From Taishania pollutisoli (GTDB taxonomy: Bacteria > Bacteroidota > Bacteroidia > Flavobacteriales_D > Crocinitomicaceae), in assembly GCF_014518315.1 (NCBI RefSeq), contig NZ_JACVEL010000013.1:16089-80088 (forward strand): a DNA stretch of 64,000 nucleotides, in the 5' to 3' direction. Made by a program: the position numbers and the translations under genes. Within the stretch, counting starts at the first letter, position 1; every line of letters begins with the position of its first letter. The notes under the pieces are model-generated. The model made no database searches, was not told the DNA's origin, and was given only the letters and a program-made list of their open reading frames with translations. Of this stretch, positions 1 through 8,729 are shown in pieces.

Positions 1-442
1 CCAGTCCAACCCAACTTGCTTCATCGTTCATTCCAATGTTAGGATTATATGCAAGAATTAAAGGAAACCCTTCAACATCCATTAACGGGATAGAATAATT
101 CAAATCCCCGGTAAATTCATCTACAATTCCATTTCCAACGTTTCCAGAAAACCCAACTGTTGACTCTGCACCTTGGATGGGGGATGACGCACTGCTTTTC
201 AGTATGTATTGTTTTACACTACTGTTTTTCTTTCCTATGTCATGTTTGGTATCAACCTGATCTGGATTACTTTTTGATGCATCAACTATATTAGAAGTAT
301 TTGTTGGTGACCAATTTCCCGGAAAAATGTCCTCACGAATCTTAACTATCTGAAGAGTATCAATCGCGTGGGCGCATGGAATCATATAATCCAGAAGAAT
401 TACATAGATTAAAAAGATGTTAATTGCTCTACTGAACTTCAT
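1..442 (-). CDS. Rhs/YD-repeat family secreted protein, N-terminal part (runs off the window)
   Basis: The reading frame starts at an ATG at 442 and is still open at base 1, giving 147 residues. Residues 1-26 form a signal peptide ending CAHA. Residues about 105-147 read DEFTGDLNYSIPLMDVEG, then NPNIGMNDEASWVGLG. This N-terminal pattern is typical of long Bacteroidota Rhs-type proteins that precede YD repeats and a variable C-terminal domain. The gene follows the DNRLRE gene by 49 bp and is probably in its operon. The repeats and any toxin-like tip lie outside the window, so only the family is assigned. Confidence 0.7.
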   Translation of the reverse strand, partial: MKFSRAINIFLIYVILLDYMIPCAHAIDTLQIVKIREDIFPGNWSPTNTSNIVDASKSNPDQVDTKHDIGKKNSSVKQYILKSSASSPIQGAESTVGFSGNVGNGIVDEFTGDLNYSIPLMDVEGFPLILAYNPNIGMNDEASWVGL

Positions 443-491
443 GTTTTTATAATTTATAATCTGTTATTTTGTACTTACTAATAAAGGATGT

Positions 492-2306
492 CTAACTGTT
501 ATATAAAAATCTCAGGTAGCGTTTCTCTCCTTTACTATTCAATAATTCTAATGTATAATACTCACCTACTATCATCCCAGGAATCGAAGAGATATTTATT
601 TCCCAACGATTATCATTAAAACGTAATGGAAGAGGAGGTATTGATCCGTTTAACATTACACCACTAATATCAGACCCTTCCATAATTACCTGATTTTTAT
701 CATAAATCTTAAATGGCAAATACTTGGAAGCACTTAATTGATATTCTTCATTCATTGTGAATTTCAATTTACCATCTACAACAACAGAATATCCTCCATC
801 TAATTTTCGCTTTGCCGCAGAATAAGATGAAAAACACTCCGAACTATATATACCTACCTTAAAATTGATTTTTGGACGATTTCCTGCTGCTACATCTGAG
901 GAATGATATCGTTGTGCTGCATGAATACCATTATACAACTGTAATTCGAACAAAAATCCATAATTTGATGTATTATTCTGCTTCCAATATTCCCAGAAAT
1001 CTATAATATTAATACTTTTGGTTTCCGTCATAGATGTCATTTCAGGAATATTCACCAAAATATCTGAAGAAGAGCCCGGCATACTACTATGTGTAACAAT
1101 ATTTTCATGCCAATTTGTTGTGACTCTTTTTAAGCGAGCAACATTAGAGCGGCTATTACTATTATCGAACCCTTTCAGTACAAATTCGGACTCTGTTATA
1201 TCCAGTAAAGGATCTACCCAAAGCCTAAATCTTATTAGTGTTCTATTCTCAGTAGGTGATCCAAAGAAAACCATGTCAAGTGCTGATTCTGATGACTCTG
1301 TTCCATAGTTATCATATGCCTGAGTTGAGAAAGATGGGCCACTTAAAACTGCATCATCAATATAATTCGGACCAGGATTGAACTCAATAGGTACTTCTGA
1401 GCAATTTGCACCTATCAAAAAAGCGTAATAAAATGGATCTGTTCCGGCTACAGAGCTAGTTACCTGCAGACCATACCATCCAGAAGAAACGTTTGATAAA
1501 TTTGGTGTACTTGCACTGGTACTTAGTAATGTCCCTGCAGAATTATACCATCGATACGTATACGTACCTCCGGGGCCATTTGCTAATATAGGACTAATTG
1601 AACCATCACTAATTGATGAGCCGCTTGAATGTGTAATTGCTGCACTCGCAACAGACATCGGAATATAATAAGTAATATCTAAACGAGGACGAGAAGCAGC
1701 AACGGAATAATGATCTGAATAGTAATGTCTGTTTACACCCGTTGTACCAGACTCTGTACTACCTCTCAAAACCCATCCATTGTTTATATAAACACCCGAT
1801 ACCATTTTCTGAATGTGACTCTTCACGTCAACTGTTAAAATGCTGGTTGTTGGAGCTGTAATACTAATTTCGTCAGTACTTTGATAAGCTGGTTGATTAT
1901 TCCAGGTAGCTGTACTCTCTGCCCATGCAGTTGCAGCTCTTGCAAAAATAATTTGCATGGGATTTACACCTCCTGAACGAGTCAACGTAAGCGTAGCCGA
2001 AGTAATAATAGCACTAGGATGGATATCGGCCAGATTAAACTGAAGCAGTGATCTGTAATTAAAATTAATTGAGGGGCCCCCGAACACAAATGTGCTTTCC
2101 CTTCCTACAAAAAAAGTAGTACCAGTACCACCAATAGGAGTAGTAGGGGTATTACTGGAAAGGTATGTTACTTTATTTGAATAAAGTGTAAGTGGTGATG
2201 GCGGTGGTGTCTGTGCTTTCAATGCTTCTGAGGTAATGATCAGCACCATAAAAGCGAACCCTGCAGATCTCTTAATAAATCCACACAAAATCAGTGTATT
2301 ACGCAT
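492..2306 (-). CDS. Secreted protein with two DNRLRE domains
   Basis: This 604-residue protein has an N-terminal signal peptide of about 32 residues. A first DNRLRE-type beta domain spans about 40-215 (motifs RSLLQFNLADI, ITSATLTLT, RPRLDITYY). An SprB-like or Ig-like stretch follows at about 218-300 (SISDGSISPI, YRWYNSAGTL). A second DNRLRE-like domain spans about 310-490 (RTLIRFRLWV, RPKINFKVG). The C-terminal 100 residues form a beta-rich tail ending in YLRFLYNS that does not look like a standard T9SS type A domain. It lies between a small secreted protein and an Rhs-type gene. DNRLRE proteins are often encoded beside Rhs proteins, so a joint cell-surface role is likely but inferred. Confidence 0.75.
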   Translation of the reverse strand: MRNTLILCGFIKRSAGFAFMVLIITSEALKAQTPPPSPLTLYSNKVTYLSSNTPTTPIGGTGTTFFVGRESTFVFGGPSINFNYRSLLQFNLADIHPSAIITSATLTLTRSGGVNPMQIIFARAATAWAESTATWNNQPAYQSTDEISITAPTTSILTVDVKSHIQKMVSGVYINNGWVLRGSTESGTTGVNRHYYSDHYSVAASRPRLDITYYIPMSVASAAITHSSGSSISDGSISPILANGPGGTYTYRWYNSAGTLLSTSASTPNLSNVSSGWYGLQVTSSVAGTDPFYYAFLIGANCSEVPIEFNPGPNYIDDAVLSGPSFSTQAYDNYGTESSESALDMVFFGSPTENRTLIRFRLWVDPLLDITESEFVLKGFDNSNSRSNVARLKRVTTNWHENIVTHSSMPGSSSDILVNIPEMTSMTETKSINIIDFWEYWKQNNTSNYGFLFELQLYNGIHAAQRYHSSDVAAGNRPKINFKVGIYSSECFSSYSAAKRKLDGGYSVVVDGKLKFTMNEEYQLSASKYLPFKIYDKNQVIMEGSDISGVMLNGSIPPLPLRFNDNRWEINISSIPGMIVGEYYTLELLNSKGEKRYLRFLYNS

Positions 2307-2315
2307 AATATTGTA

Positions 2316-2726
2316 TTAATGTATTAATGTAAATTCAGGCTCGAGAACGTTATTCCCCTGATAATCCCGGATGATAAATCGCATTTTATACGATCGTTGT
2401 TCTTCGATGTGATATCCCGGAATACGAATCGTATTGTCAGAAATTAAGTTTTCTGCCAGAATTTGCGCTTTTGTTTTTTTAGCAATGTAAACGGTATAAC
2501 CGGTACTGATTTCCGTAAACTCAATCACAATTTCTCCGAAAAAATCAAAATCGTTGATCCATGTTTCGGTTTTAATGACTTTCAGATTTACAGTAGAATC
2601 CAACCCCTCTACCTGGGCTTCGGTCATATCAAAATACGCATTAACGGAAGCGCTATCTAATTGAGCAGCAGAACAAAAAGGAACTAAGGCCAGCAAGAGC
2701 AAGCAGTAATAAAGTGGTTTTTTCAT
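2316..2726 (-). CDS. Small secreted protein of unknown function, first gene of the Rhs operon
   Basis: The 136-residue product has a clear signal peptide (LLLLALVPFCSAAQ) and then a beta-rich region ending RFIIRDYQGNNVLEPEFTLIH. I do not recognise a named family. It is the first gene after a well-placed promoter and lies 9 bp ahead of the DNRLRE gene, so it is co-transcribed with that gene and the Rhs-type gene. It could be a partner or chaperone of the large surface protein, but the sequence gives no direct proof. Confidence 0.6.
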   Translation of the reverse strand: MKKPLYYCLLLLALVPFCSAAQLDSASVNAYFDMTEAQVEGLDSTVNLKVIKTETWINDFDFFGEIVIEFTEISTGYTVYIAKKTKAQILAENLISDNTIRIPGYHIEEQRSYKMRFIIRDYQGNNVLEPEFTLIH

Positions 2727-2784
2727 AAATATTGATGTAACAGTTCTTTGTATTAATTTAAGTGAGTGTTTTTGTTTCGAGCTG

Positions 2785-2815
2785 CAAACCTACCCCAAAA
2801 AAAAGATTAAAACAA
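2785..2815 (-). promoter_or_regulatory. Bacteroidota-type promoter of the small secreted/DNRLRE/Rhs operon
   Basis: On the minus strand TTG (2815-2813) is followed after 20 bp by TAGGTTTG (2792-2785). This matches the Bacteroidota -33 TTG and -7 TAnnTTTG pattern with ideal spacing. The leader to the ATG at 2726 would be about 50 nt. Confidence 0.65.
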
Positions 2816-2951
2816 GAGATTTTACAAAAACACCCTATAAAATGTTATAAATTTAACAGATAATTTTCAGACAGGAAACATTGAAAAACAACATTCATCA
2901 GCGTTTTATAGTAAACAGATGGTTCTGGCTACGGGTCATCGTATGAATCAT

Positions 2952-3362
2952 TTACTTCTTCAATACGATGTAGTAACCGAAGTAATTTTTATTCGGTACA
3001 TCCAGTATCAGGTCGTCTTTTGTGGAATAAACCAATGTGGCTTCCGTTTGTTCTGCAGTTTCAGAAAGTAATTGAATTTTATTCACATTTTCAATGCGAT
3101 AGGTTCCTTTTTCAATGAAATTGTGAGGAGAGCCATTGTAATCGAACAAGAGGTTGATGTCGTAGGTCCCTGTTGTTGATTTTTTTCCGTCGCTTGTAAA
3201 CTGAACGGTACCGGAACACGGGGGCTTGGTTTTTAATCCATTATAATCGAATAATGAAAAATCGACAGGTGCCCATTTGCCGCCCAGAGCTTTATTGTTG
3301 TTTACTTCTTTGGAGCAACCGAAGAGCAATAAGCCGATGATCAAAAAAAGGAATCTGCTCAT
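2952..3362 (-). CDS. Lipocalin-like lipoprotein
   Basis: The 136-residue product has a lipoprotein signal peptide with lipobox LLLFGC (Cys at about 16). A small beta-barrel-like region follows, with GGKWAPVDFSLFDYNG, TGTYDINLLFDYNG and GTYRIENVNKIQLLS, as in lipocalin-like Bacteroidota lipoproteins. Its start overlaps the end of the upstream DUF4230 gene by 4 bp, so it is the last gene of the amidohydrolase/DUF4230 operon. Function unknown; the fold call rests on pattern only. Confidence 0.55.
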   Translation of the reverse strand: MSRFLFLIIGLLLFGCSKEVNNNKALGGKWAPVDFSLFDYNGLKTKPPCSGTVQFTSDGKKSTTGTYDINLLFDYNGSPHNFIEKGTYRIENVNKIQLLSETAEQTEATLVYSTKDDLILDVPNKNYFGYYIVLKK

Positions 3363-4012
3363 CGGTACGTGACAATTAATTTTCGTTTGTCAGCCAGTAG
3401 TTTTTTAAGCAACGACTCCAGCTGTTGTTTTGATTTTTGTTCCAACTCCATCTTTCCTGAACGAACCGCTAAAATAAGCCGTGCTTTTTGTTGTAATTGG
3501 ATTCGGGCATTGTCCTGCCATTGACCGTGCTCCTGGAAAATAGTTGTTTTGGAAGGAACGACAATTACATCCAGTATTTTCGGAGCTGCTGTCTGCACAA
3601 AAACCGTATCTCCGGAATAGGTGACACGAAAGGTTGTGTCTTTTAAGTCAAACCCATAGCGAACTTCTCCTCCTACGATCAATGTCAGCCGGCGTTTAAT
3701 GGCTGAGCCGCGAACGGCATATTTCCAGCTTTCCAGATCAGCTAATTTTGAAACATTTCCGGCAAACTGTTCTCCGAAGTCTTCGTAGTATTCAATAGAG
3801 TCCGATACCACTTCATCCGTGTAACTTACGGTGCTCAACTCGGCTATTTTACGAATATTTTCAACACGCAACGGATGGTTTTCCAATTCCCATTCACCGT
3901 CTTCATCAGCTGTACATCTGCGGATGAGGAACAATGCCAGTACAACCAATCCGGCAATGATGCTCATATTGATCACCAAGCGAACCAGTTCTGTTTTGCT
4001 ATTTCGTGCCAC
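3359..4012 (-). CDS. Membrane-anchored DUF4230 protein
   Basis: One transmembrane helix (about residues 14-32, MSIIAGLVVLALFLIRR) precedes a soluble domain with VGGEVRYGFDL and APKILDVIVVPSKTTIFQE, and a helical C-terminus. This matches DUF4230, a domain of unknown function common in Bacteroidota and Firmicutes. I chose the GTG at 4012, which gives a charged N-terminus before the helix. A TTG at 4036 is the longest alternative. It overlaps the preceding DUF4230 lipoprotein gene by 14 bp, and the two are probably paralogues acting together in the envelope. Confidence 0.65.
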   Translation of the reverse strand: MARNSKTELVRLVINMSIIAGLVVLALFLIRRCTADEDGEWELENHPLRVENIRKIAELSTVSYTDEVVSDSIEYYEDFGEQFAGNVSKLADLESWKYAVRGSAIKRRLTLIVGGEVRYGFDLKDTTFRVTYSGDTVFVQTAAPKILDVIVVPSKTTIFQEHGQWQDNARIQLQQKARLILAVRSGKMELEQKSKQQLESLLKKLLADKRKLIVTYR

Positions 4013-4565
4013 GTTCTTCAGAAGGTTTAAAGTCAATAATCACTGTTTCATACCCCATATCCTTGTAAAAATCCGTCAGGAATACCCGGGCGTTTTTTCG
4101 CGCATCGGACAGGATATTGCTTTCTTTAAGCTCTTCACGAATACTGGTTTCACCCAGTTGGAGAATTTTCACTTTTTCATCCTGGGAAAAATTTGCACGA
4201 AATCCGTTTATATCCTGCATTTCCGTACGAATATCATTCGGATTCATATCAAAAGATACGATTTCCGGTGCCGGTAGTGTCAGCTGAATTGTTTGATCGT
4301 CTTTTTCAACAACATCTTGCTCATTCATCTTTGTCAGGTCAACTCCGGCTTTTACTTTCGCTCTTACACTGATCAGAATTTTCCTGTCTCCGATCTTGTA
4401 CCATTCTTTATCGTCATTCAACTGCAGAATTTTCCCGTACGTATATTCCGTCGTCGCCAGTGTTCCCAATTCCTTGATGTCGTGTACTTTTTGTACAGGT
4501 GATTGCGTTTTTTCCGAACACGAAAAAAAGAACAAAACGGTTGCTATAATCAGAATTTTTTTCAT
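3999..4565 (-). CDS. DUF4230 lipoprotein
   Basis: Starting at the ATG at 4565, the protein begins MKKILIIATVLFFFSCSEK, a lipoprotein signal with lipobox FFSC. The soluble part (VKAGVDLTKMNEQDV, TIQLTLPAPEIVSFDMNPND, ARVFLTDFYKDMGYETVIIDF) matches DUF4230. A TTG four codons upstream is less likely because it would displace the signal peptide. The gene begins 4 bp after the amidohydrolase stop codon. The adjacent DUF4230 gene is membrane-anchored rather than lipidated, so the pair gives two anchoring modes of one domain. Confidence 0.65.
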   Translation of the reverse strand: MKKILIIATVLFFFSCSEKTQSPVQKVHDIKELGTLATTEYTYGKILQLNDDKEWYKIGDRKILISVRAKVKAGVDLTKMNEQDVVEKDDQTIQLTLPAPEIVSFDMNPNDIRTEMQDINGFRANFSQDEKVKILQLGETSIREELKESNILSDARKNARVFLTDFYKDMGYETVIIDFKPSEERGTK

Positions 4566-4569
4566 CTTC

Positions 4570-5760
4570 TTAGTCAAATACAGCCAGGCTCATCATCTGC
4601 ATTCCTGTTTTCAGGGCGTTTGCATCAATATCGAACCGGGGATTGTGAACCCCAACAACTATGCCTTTTTCTTCATTCCGGACACCAATGCGAAAAAAAC
4701 AAGCCGGGATTTCCTGTGCGTAAAATGAAAAATCTTCCGCCGTCAGCCGAATTGGCAGGTCTTCTACGTGTTCTTCTCCCAACAGATCAATTGCTTTTGC
4801 TTTCAACGTCTGTGTGAGTGCTTCATCGTTTTCCAGGAACGGATAGCCCTTGCTGATTTCAATTTCCAACTGTCCGCCATTTCCTTCAACAATCGCACGC
4901 GCATGTCGTTCAATCAGTGCCAGTGCTTCTGCTCTCCAGGTTTCGTTCATCGTCCGGAATGTTCCTTTCAGGATCGCTTTGGAAGGAATCACGTTCGTAG
5001 CTCCCAATGCTTCAAAATGCCCGAACGATAAAACACATGGTACTTTCGGGTCACATTTCCGGCTCACAATGGTCTGTAGATTCAAAATCAGTTCCGCACC
5101 AATAACAATCGGGTCAATGCATTGATGTGGTGTGGCTCCATGTCCGCCTTTACCATGAATGGTGATGTAAATTTCATCACAACTTGCCATGTACAGCCCT
5201 CCTTTAAAACCTGTTTTACCGACAGGCATATCAGGAAATACATGCAGAGCATATATGGATTTTACTGTTGGATTTTTCAATACGTTATCTTCAATCATCA
5301 ATGAAGCTCCGCCCGGATTTTTTTCTTCTCCGGGTTGGAAAATGAGTTTCACCGGTTGCGGTAATTGGTCTTTAAGTTCATTCAGGATTTCTGCTGCCCC
5401 CAATAAAACCGAAGTGTGTACATCATGCCCACATGCATGCATCACACCATCGATTGTAGATTTGTAGGGAACGTCATTCTCCTCCCCAATCGGTAAGGCA
5501 TCCATATCTGCGCGCAGGGCAACAACTTCCATTTCCGGGGTATGGTGTGTGGCACGAATGATTCCGACCACTCCTGTTCCTCCGATTCCTGTCTGGTGTT
5601 CAATTCCCAGTTCTGTCAGACGGCCGGAAACAAATTTCATGGTCTCAAATTCCTGATAGGACAGCTCCGGATAACGGTGCAGGTGTTCTCTGTATCCACG
5701 GATTTTGTCGAACAATTCTTCCGAGCGTTTAACGATTTGTTGTTTTAACTCATTCATCAT
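4570..5760 (-). CDS. M20 family metal-dependent amidohydrolase (HipO/AbgB type)
   Basis: Cytosolic zinc hydrolase of N-acyl amino acids or similar amide substrates. Visible M20D signatures are HRYPELSYQEFET near the start, LRADMDALPIGEE, HACGHDVH (about residues 108-115, metal ligands), QPGEEKNPGG (about 142-151) and HVFPDMPVGKTG. The length of 396 residues suits the family. I start at ATG 5760; an in-frame extension to 5853 adds 31 residues with no family counterpart. It leads an operon with two DUF4230 genes and a lipoprotein. The exact substrate cannot be read from the sequence. Confidence 0.88.
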   Translation of the reverse strand: MMNELKQQIVKRSEELFDKIRGYREHLHRYPELSYQEFETMKFVSGRLTELGIEHQTGIGGTGVVGIIRATHHTPEMEVVALRADMDALPIGEENDVPYKSTIDGVMHACGHDVHTSVLLGAAEILNELKDQLPQPVKLIFQPGEEKNPGGASLMIEDNVLKNPTVKSIYALHVFPDMPVGKTGFKGGLYMASCDEIYITIHGKGGHGATPHQCIDPIVIGAELILNLQTIVSRKCDPKVPCVLSFGHFEALGATNVIPSKAILKGTFRTMNETWRAEALALIERHARAIVEGNGGQLEIEISKGYPFLENDEALTQTLKAKAIDLLGEEHVEDLPIRLTAEDFSFYAQEIPACFFRIGVRNEEKGIVVGVHNPRFDIDANALKTGMQMMSLAVFD

Positions 5761-5943
5761 TGTAAAGTTAATACAAGTATCTGAATTTTCATCTGAAAAA
5801 CCAGCCCGGAAAAATAGAATACATTTTCCTATGGTCTTATTTTTTAACAACAATGCTTTGCCAAACGAATGAAAATTAACGTGTGAGGTATGTTACGGTT
5901 TTCGTGTATGCCAATTCAATATTTTCTATCTTTGGAAAGGAAT

Positions 5944-6492
5944 ATGTACAAAAACAAGATGACCGAAATAACTGTAAGAATTGACATGGAAGAACTCCGC
6001 AATATATATTGGGGGAATGGCTACCAACGTTATTTTTTCGGCCCCACAACAAAGAAAGAGTCCGCATGGTTAATAGTTGCGGTACTGGTATATCCTTTTT
6101 TTGCGTGGTACTCCATCCGTCTGGAAGATTATACCTGGTTTGTGAGTGGTACGGTCTTCTTCACATTATTGGTATATCGGTTCATTGACGTTGCCCGACC
6201 AATCATTGCATGGAAAAAGTCTGTCACTGATTTTTTAACTGATGCAGAAAAAACAACTACACTTAAAATCATGTATACCGATGAATTCATCATTCATCAG
6301 CAGGACGAAATTACAATCAAACTGAATTGGTCCATGATTACACAAGCCACGATTACCGATCGCTTTATTTCGTTTGAAAAATCACCTGATACATTTTTGA
6401 TTCCTAAAAAATCAATCACGGAAGATGAGTTTCAGGCGTTAGATGCCATCCTGATGGACAAAGTACAACATGTGGAAAGAAGAACTGTATAA
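5944..6492 (+). CDS. YcxB-like membrane protein
   Basis: The product has two adjacent transmembrane helices (AWLIVAVLVYPFFAWYSI and WFVSGTVFFTLLVYRFI) and a C-terminal soluble domain with TTLKIMYTDEFIIHQQD, LNWSMITQATITDRFISFEKSPDTFLIPKKSI. This is the layout of YcxB-like proteins, of unknown function. A TATCTTTG promoter element at 5927-5934 puts transcription start only a few bases before ATG 5944. The next ATG at 5959 (MTEITVRIDM) is therefore an equally good start. It lies just before two other small conserved genes on the same strand. Confidence 0.7.
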   Translation: MYKNKMTEITVRIDMEELRNIYWGNGYQRYFFGPTTKKESAWLIVAVLVYPFFAWYSIRLEDYTWFVSGTVFFTLLVYRFIDVARPIIAWKKSVTDFLTDAEKTTTLKIMYTDEFIIHQQDEITIKLNWSMITQATITDRFISFEKSPDTFLIPKKSITEDEFQALDAILMDKVQHVERRTV

Positions 6493-6505
6493 CTACAAAA
6501 TTATT

Positions 6506-7075
6506 ATGAACAAAAACACATCCAATCAGCTTACTGCGGAGCAAACAATTCAGCTTCTTGCAGTTTTGAAGACACGTTTCGAGCAACATAAAACCCGTCA
6601 CGAAGGTCTTAAATGGGCTGCCATACAGGCAAAATTAGAGGCAAATCCTGAAAAACTCTGGTCGTTGAATGAAATGGAAGAAACAGAGGGTGAACCGGAT
6701 GTTATTTCTTATAATCCTGCAACAGACGAATATTGTTTTGTTGATTGCTCGGCAGAAAGTCCGAAAGGACGCAGAAGCATCTGTTATGATCCCGAAGCGC
6801 TCGAATCACGTAAAGAACATAAACCGAAGCACAGCGCACTGGGAATGGCTGCAGAAATGGGGATTGAAGTTTTAACAGAGGCACAGTACCGGAAATTGCA
6901 AGAGATCGGGAAGTTTGATGCAAAAACATCCAGCTGGCTGAAAACTCCTGCCGGAATCAGAGAAATGGGAGGCGCTATTTTCGGAGACTGGCGCTACGGA
7001 ACGGTTTTCACCTACCACAACGGGGCGGAATCGTATTATGCTGCCAGAGGGTTCCGGGGAATTCTCATCGTTTAA
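6506..7075 (+). CDS. DUF4256 family protein
   Basis: The 189-residue soluble protein starts at ATG 6506. Characteristic stretches are WAAIQAKLEANPEKLWSLNEM, GEPDVISYNPATDEYCFVDCSAESPKGRRS, and TPAGIREMGGAIFGDWRYG with YYAARGFRGILIV at the C-terminus, which match DUF4256. No biochemical role is known for this family. It starts 13 bp after the YcxB-like gene and ends 6 bp before the DUF2867 gene, so the three probably form an operon. Confidence 0.8.
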   Translation: MNKNTSNQLTAEQTIQLLAVLKTRFEQHKTRHEGLKWAAIQAKLEANPEKLWSLNEMEETEGEPDVISYNPATDEYCFVDCSAESPKGRRSICYDPEALESRKEHKPKHSALGMAAEMGIEVLTEAQYRKLQEIGKFDAKTSSWLKTPAGIREMGGAIFGDWRYGTVFTYHNGAESYYAARGFRGILIV

Positions 7076-7081
7076 TCAAAC

Positions 7082-7591
7082 ATGGTGACTCCCGAAAATT
7101 CTTTGTTGCAGTCCTATCGGTACAATCATGCAGATTCCTATAAACAGGTATTTGTAAGCAATCGAACGGATCTCAATTCGACCACAGTCGGGAAGTTGTT
7201 TTTTTCAAGTGGTCCGAAATGGATGGAGCGGTTATTTACGCTACGCAACCGGGTCGTAAAGGTGTTTGGTTTAAAAACTTCAGGAGATATGAAAACCCGG
7301 GATGAACAATTAAAACACTTTCAATGTAAACCGGGAGAACAATTGGGGCTGTTCAGGGTCTTTGATAAAAATGAAAAAGAAGTAATTATCGGAGAGGACG
7401 ACAAACATTTGAATTTCAGAGTTTCGCTTTTACTACACGATCCCAATGCGTTGAAAAAAGAATTGATTATCACGACCATCGTTCAGTTTAACAATCGGTT
7501 CGGACGCATTTATTTTGCCCTGATCAAACCGTTTCATACAGCTGTTGTACGTTCCATGGTAAAAGGGATTATTCGGGAATTACAGGTGTGA
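7082..7591 (+). CDS. DUF2867 family protein
   Basis: The 169-residue soluble protein has the DUF2867 pattern: DSYKQVFV at the front, VGKLFFSSGPKWMERLFTLRN, and LGLFRVFDKNEKEVIIGEDDKHLNFRVSL, then TIVQFNNRFGRIYFALIKPFH near the end. Members occur alone or fused to SDR-type proteins and have no firm function. It is the last gene of a three-gene plus-strand cluster. No clear terminator follows; the next 258 bp hold only degenerate intergenic repeats and the ChaN-like promoter. Confidence 0.75.
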   Translation: MVTPENSLLQSYRYNHADSYKQVFVSNRTDLNSTTVGKLFFSSGPKWMERLFTLRNRVVKVFGLKTSGDMKTRDEQLKHFQCKPGEQLGLFRVFDKNEKEVIIGEDDKHLNFRVSLLLHDPNALKKELIITTIVQFNNRFGRIYFALIKPFHTAVVRSMVKGIIRELQV

Positions 7592-7597
7592 AAAGTA

Positions 7598-7694
7598 CCC
7601 GCTGATTACACAAATAGAATTAATAACAATTCAACTATACATATTGTGTAAAGTAATCGCATAAAAATGCCCGCGGATTGCACTGATTAATTCT
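7598..7694. repeat. Degenerate intergenic repeat pair
   Basis: Two imperfect direct copies of an 18-bp unit lie at 7598-7615 (CCCGCTGATTACACAAAT) and 7670-7687 (CCCGCGGATTGCACTGAT). A perfect 9-bp inverted repeat AGAATTAAT/ATTAATTCT (7616-7624, 7686-7694) frames the interval. It is probably a decayed dispersed repeat. No coding potential was seen between 7592 and 7849. Confidence 0.4.
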
Positions 7695-7804
7695 TATACC
7701 CCCATCTGCGGGAAAATCCCCGAAAATATGTGGGTGAAAAAATCCCATTACAACCTTACTGTACCTACTTTATAGAGAATGAATAAAACAACCCAATAAC
7801 GGTA

Positions 7805-7835
7805 TTGCCCATCTCCCAAATTGCATGTATTTTTG
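7805..7835 (+). promoter_or_regulatory. Bacteroidota-type promoter of the ChaN-like gene
   Basis: TTG at 7805-7807 and TATTTTTG at 7828-7835 are separated by 20 bp, the expected -33/-7 arrangement. The ATG of the ChaN-like gene follows 15 bp after the -7 element. Confidence 0.65.
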
Positions 7836-7849
7836 AAAAAATTTAATTC

Positions 7850-8713
7850 ATGAACAAATTAGCACTTCTCCTGCTCACATTGGGATGTACTTTGTCTCTA
7901 TTCAGTCAGGATAAACAAGCGTACGTTATTTTCAACGAAAAAGGAAAAAAAGTAAGTTACAAACACCTGTTGAAAGCTGCTTCTGAATCAGAAATTACAT
8001 TTTTCGGGGAATACCACAACAATCCAATCGCTCACTGGTTGCAATATGAGCTGACCAACGATCTGGCTGCTCAGAACGGAAATAAATTAACGCTCGGTTT
8101 TGAAATGTTTGAAGCCGACCAACAGCAACTGATAACGGATTTCCTGGCTGGTAAAACGGAAGAAAAACAATTTGAAGACAGTATGCGCTTGTGGACAAAT
8201 TATAAAACGGATTACCGCCCGTTGGTGCGTTTTGCAAAAGAAAAGGGAATTGTTTGTGTTGCTTCTAACATTCCGAGAAGAATTGCAAGTACGACCTTTA
8301 AAAAAGGAAGAGCTGCGTTGGATTCCCTCGATGCAGATGAGTATGCATTTATGTGTGATAAAAACTTTCCGGTCGACACATCGCTTTCACAATACCAAAT
8401 GATGTTGCAAATGTCAAGTGATCATGCAAAAGGATTGAATTTTATCAACGCACAAGCGATCAAAGATGCGACAATGGCACATTTTATTGATAAATACTGG
8501 ACAGTAAACACACAATTCATTCACTACAACGGTGCATTTCATACAGATTTTGACCAGGGAATTATCTGGTACCTGAAACGTCTGCGTCCTAATGTAACTT
8601 ACACAACAATCTCCACAATCGAACAGGAAGATTTCAAGAAACTGGACGAAGAACACATCGGAAGAGCAAAGTTTATTATCTGTGTCGCTCCGGCAATGAC
8701 AAAAACGCATTAA
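7850..8713 (+). CDS. ChaN-like (DUF399) putative heme/iron-related exported protein
   Basis: The 287-residue protein has a signal peptide (LALLLLTLGCTLSLFSQ) and the DUF399/ChaN fold signatures: ITFFGEYHNNPIAHWLQ near the front, LGFEMFEADQQQ, NIPRRIASTTFKKG and FIHYNGAFHTDFDQGI. ChaN of Campylobacter binds heme and is linked to iron uptake; here no iron uptake genes adjoin it, so that role is only by family. A cysteine at about position 13 does not form a convincing lipobox. It has its own promoter immediately upstream. Confidence 0.78.
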   Translation: MNKLALLLLTLGCTLSLFSQDKQAYVIFNEKGKKVSYKHLLKAASESEITFFGEYHNNPIAHWLQYELTNDLAAQNGNKLTLGFEMFEADQQQLITDFLAGKTEEKQFEDSMRLWTNYKTDYRPLVRFAKEKGIVCVASNIPRRIASTTFKKGRAALDSLDADEYAFMCDKNFPVDTSLSQYQMMLQMSSDHAKGLNFINAQAIKDATMAHFIDKYWTVNTQFIHYNGAFHTDFDQGIIWYLKRLRPNVTYTTISTIEQEDFKKLDEEHIGRAKFIICVAPAMTKTH

Positions 8714-8729
8714 AAACAAGTATGAACGT

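Noticed and set aside
5761..5853. N-terminal extension of the M20 amidohydrolase to 5853
   Set aside because: The extra 31 residues have no family counterpart; ATG 5760 gives the normal N-terminus.
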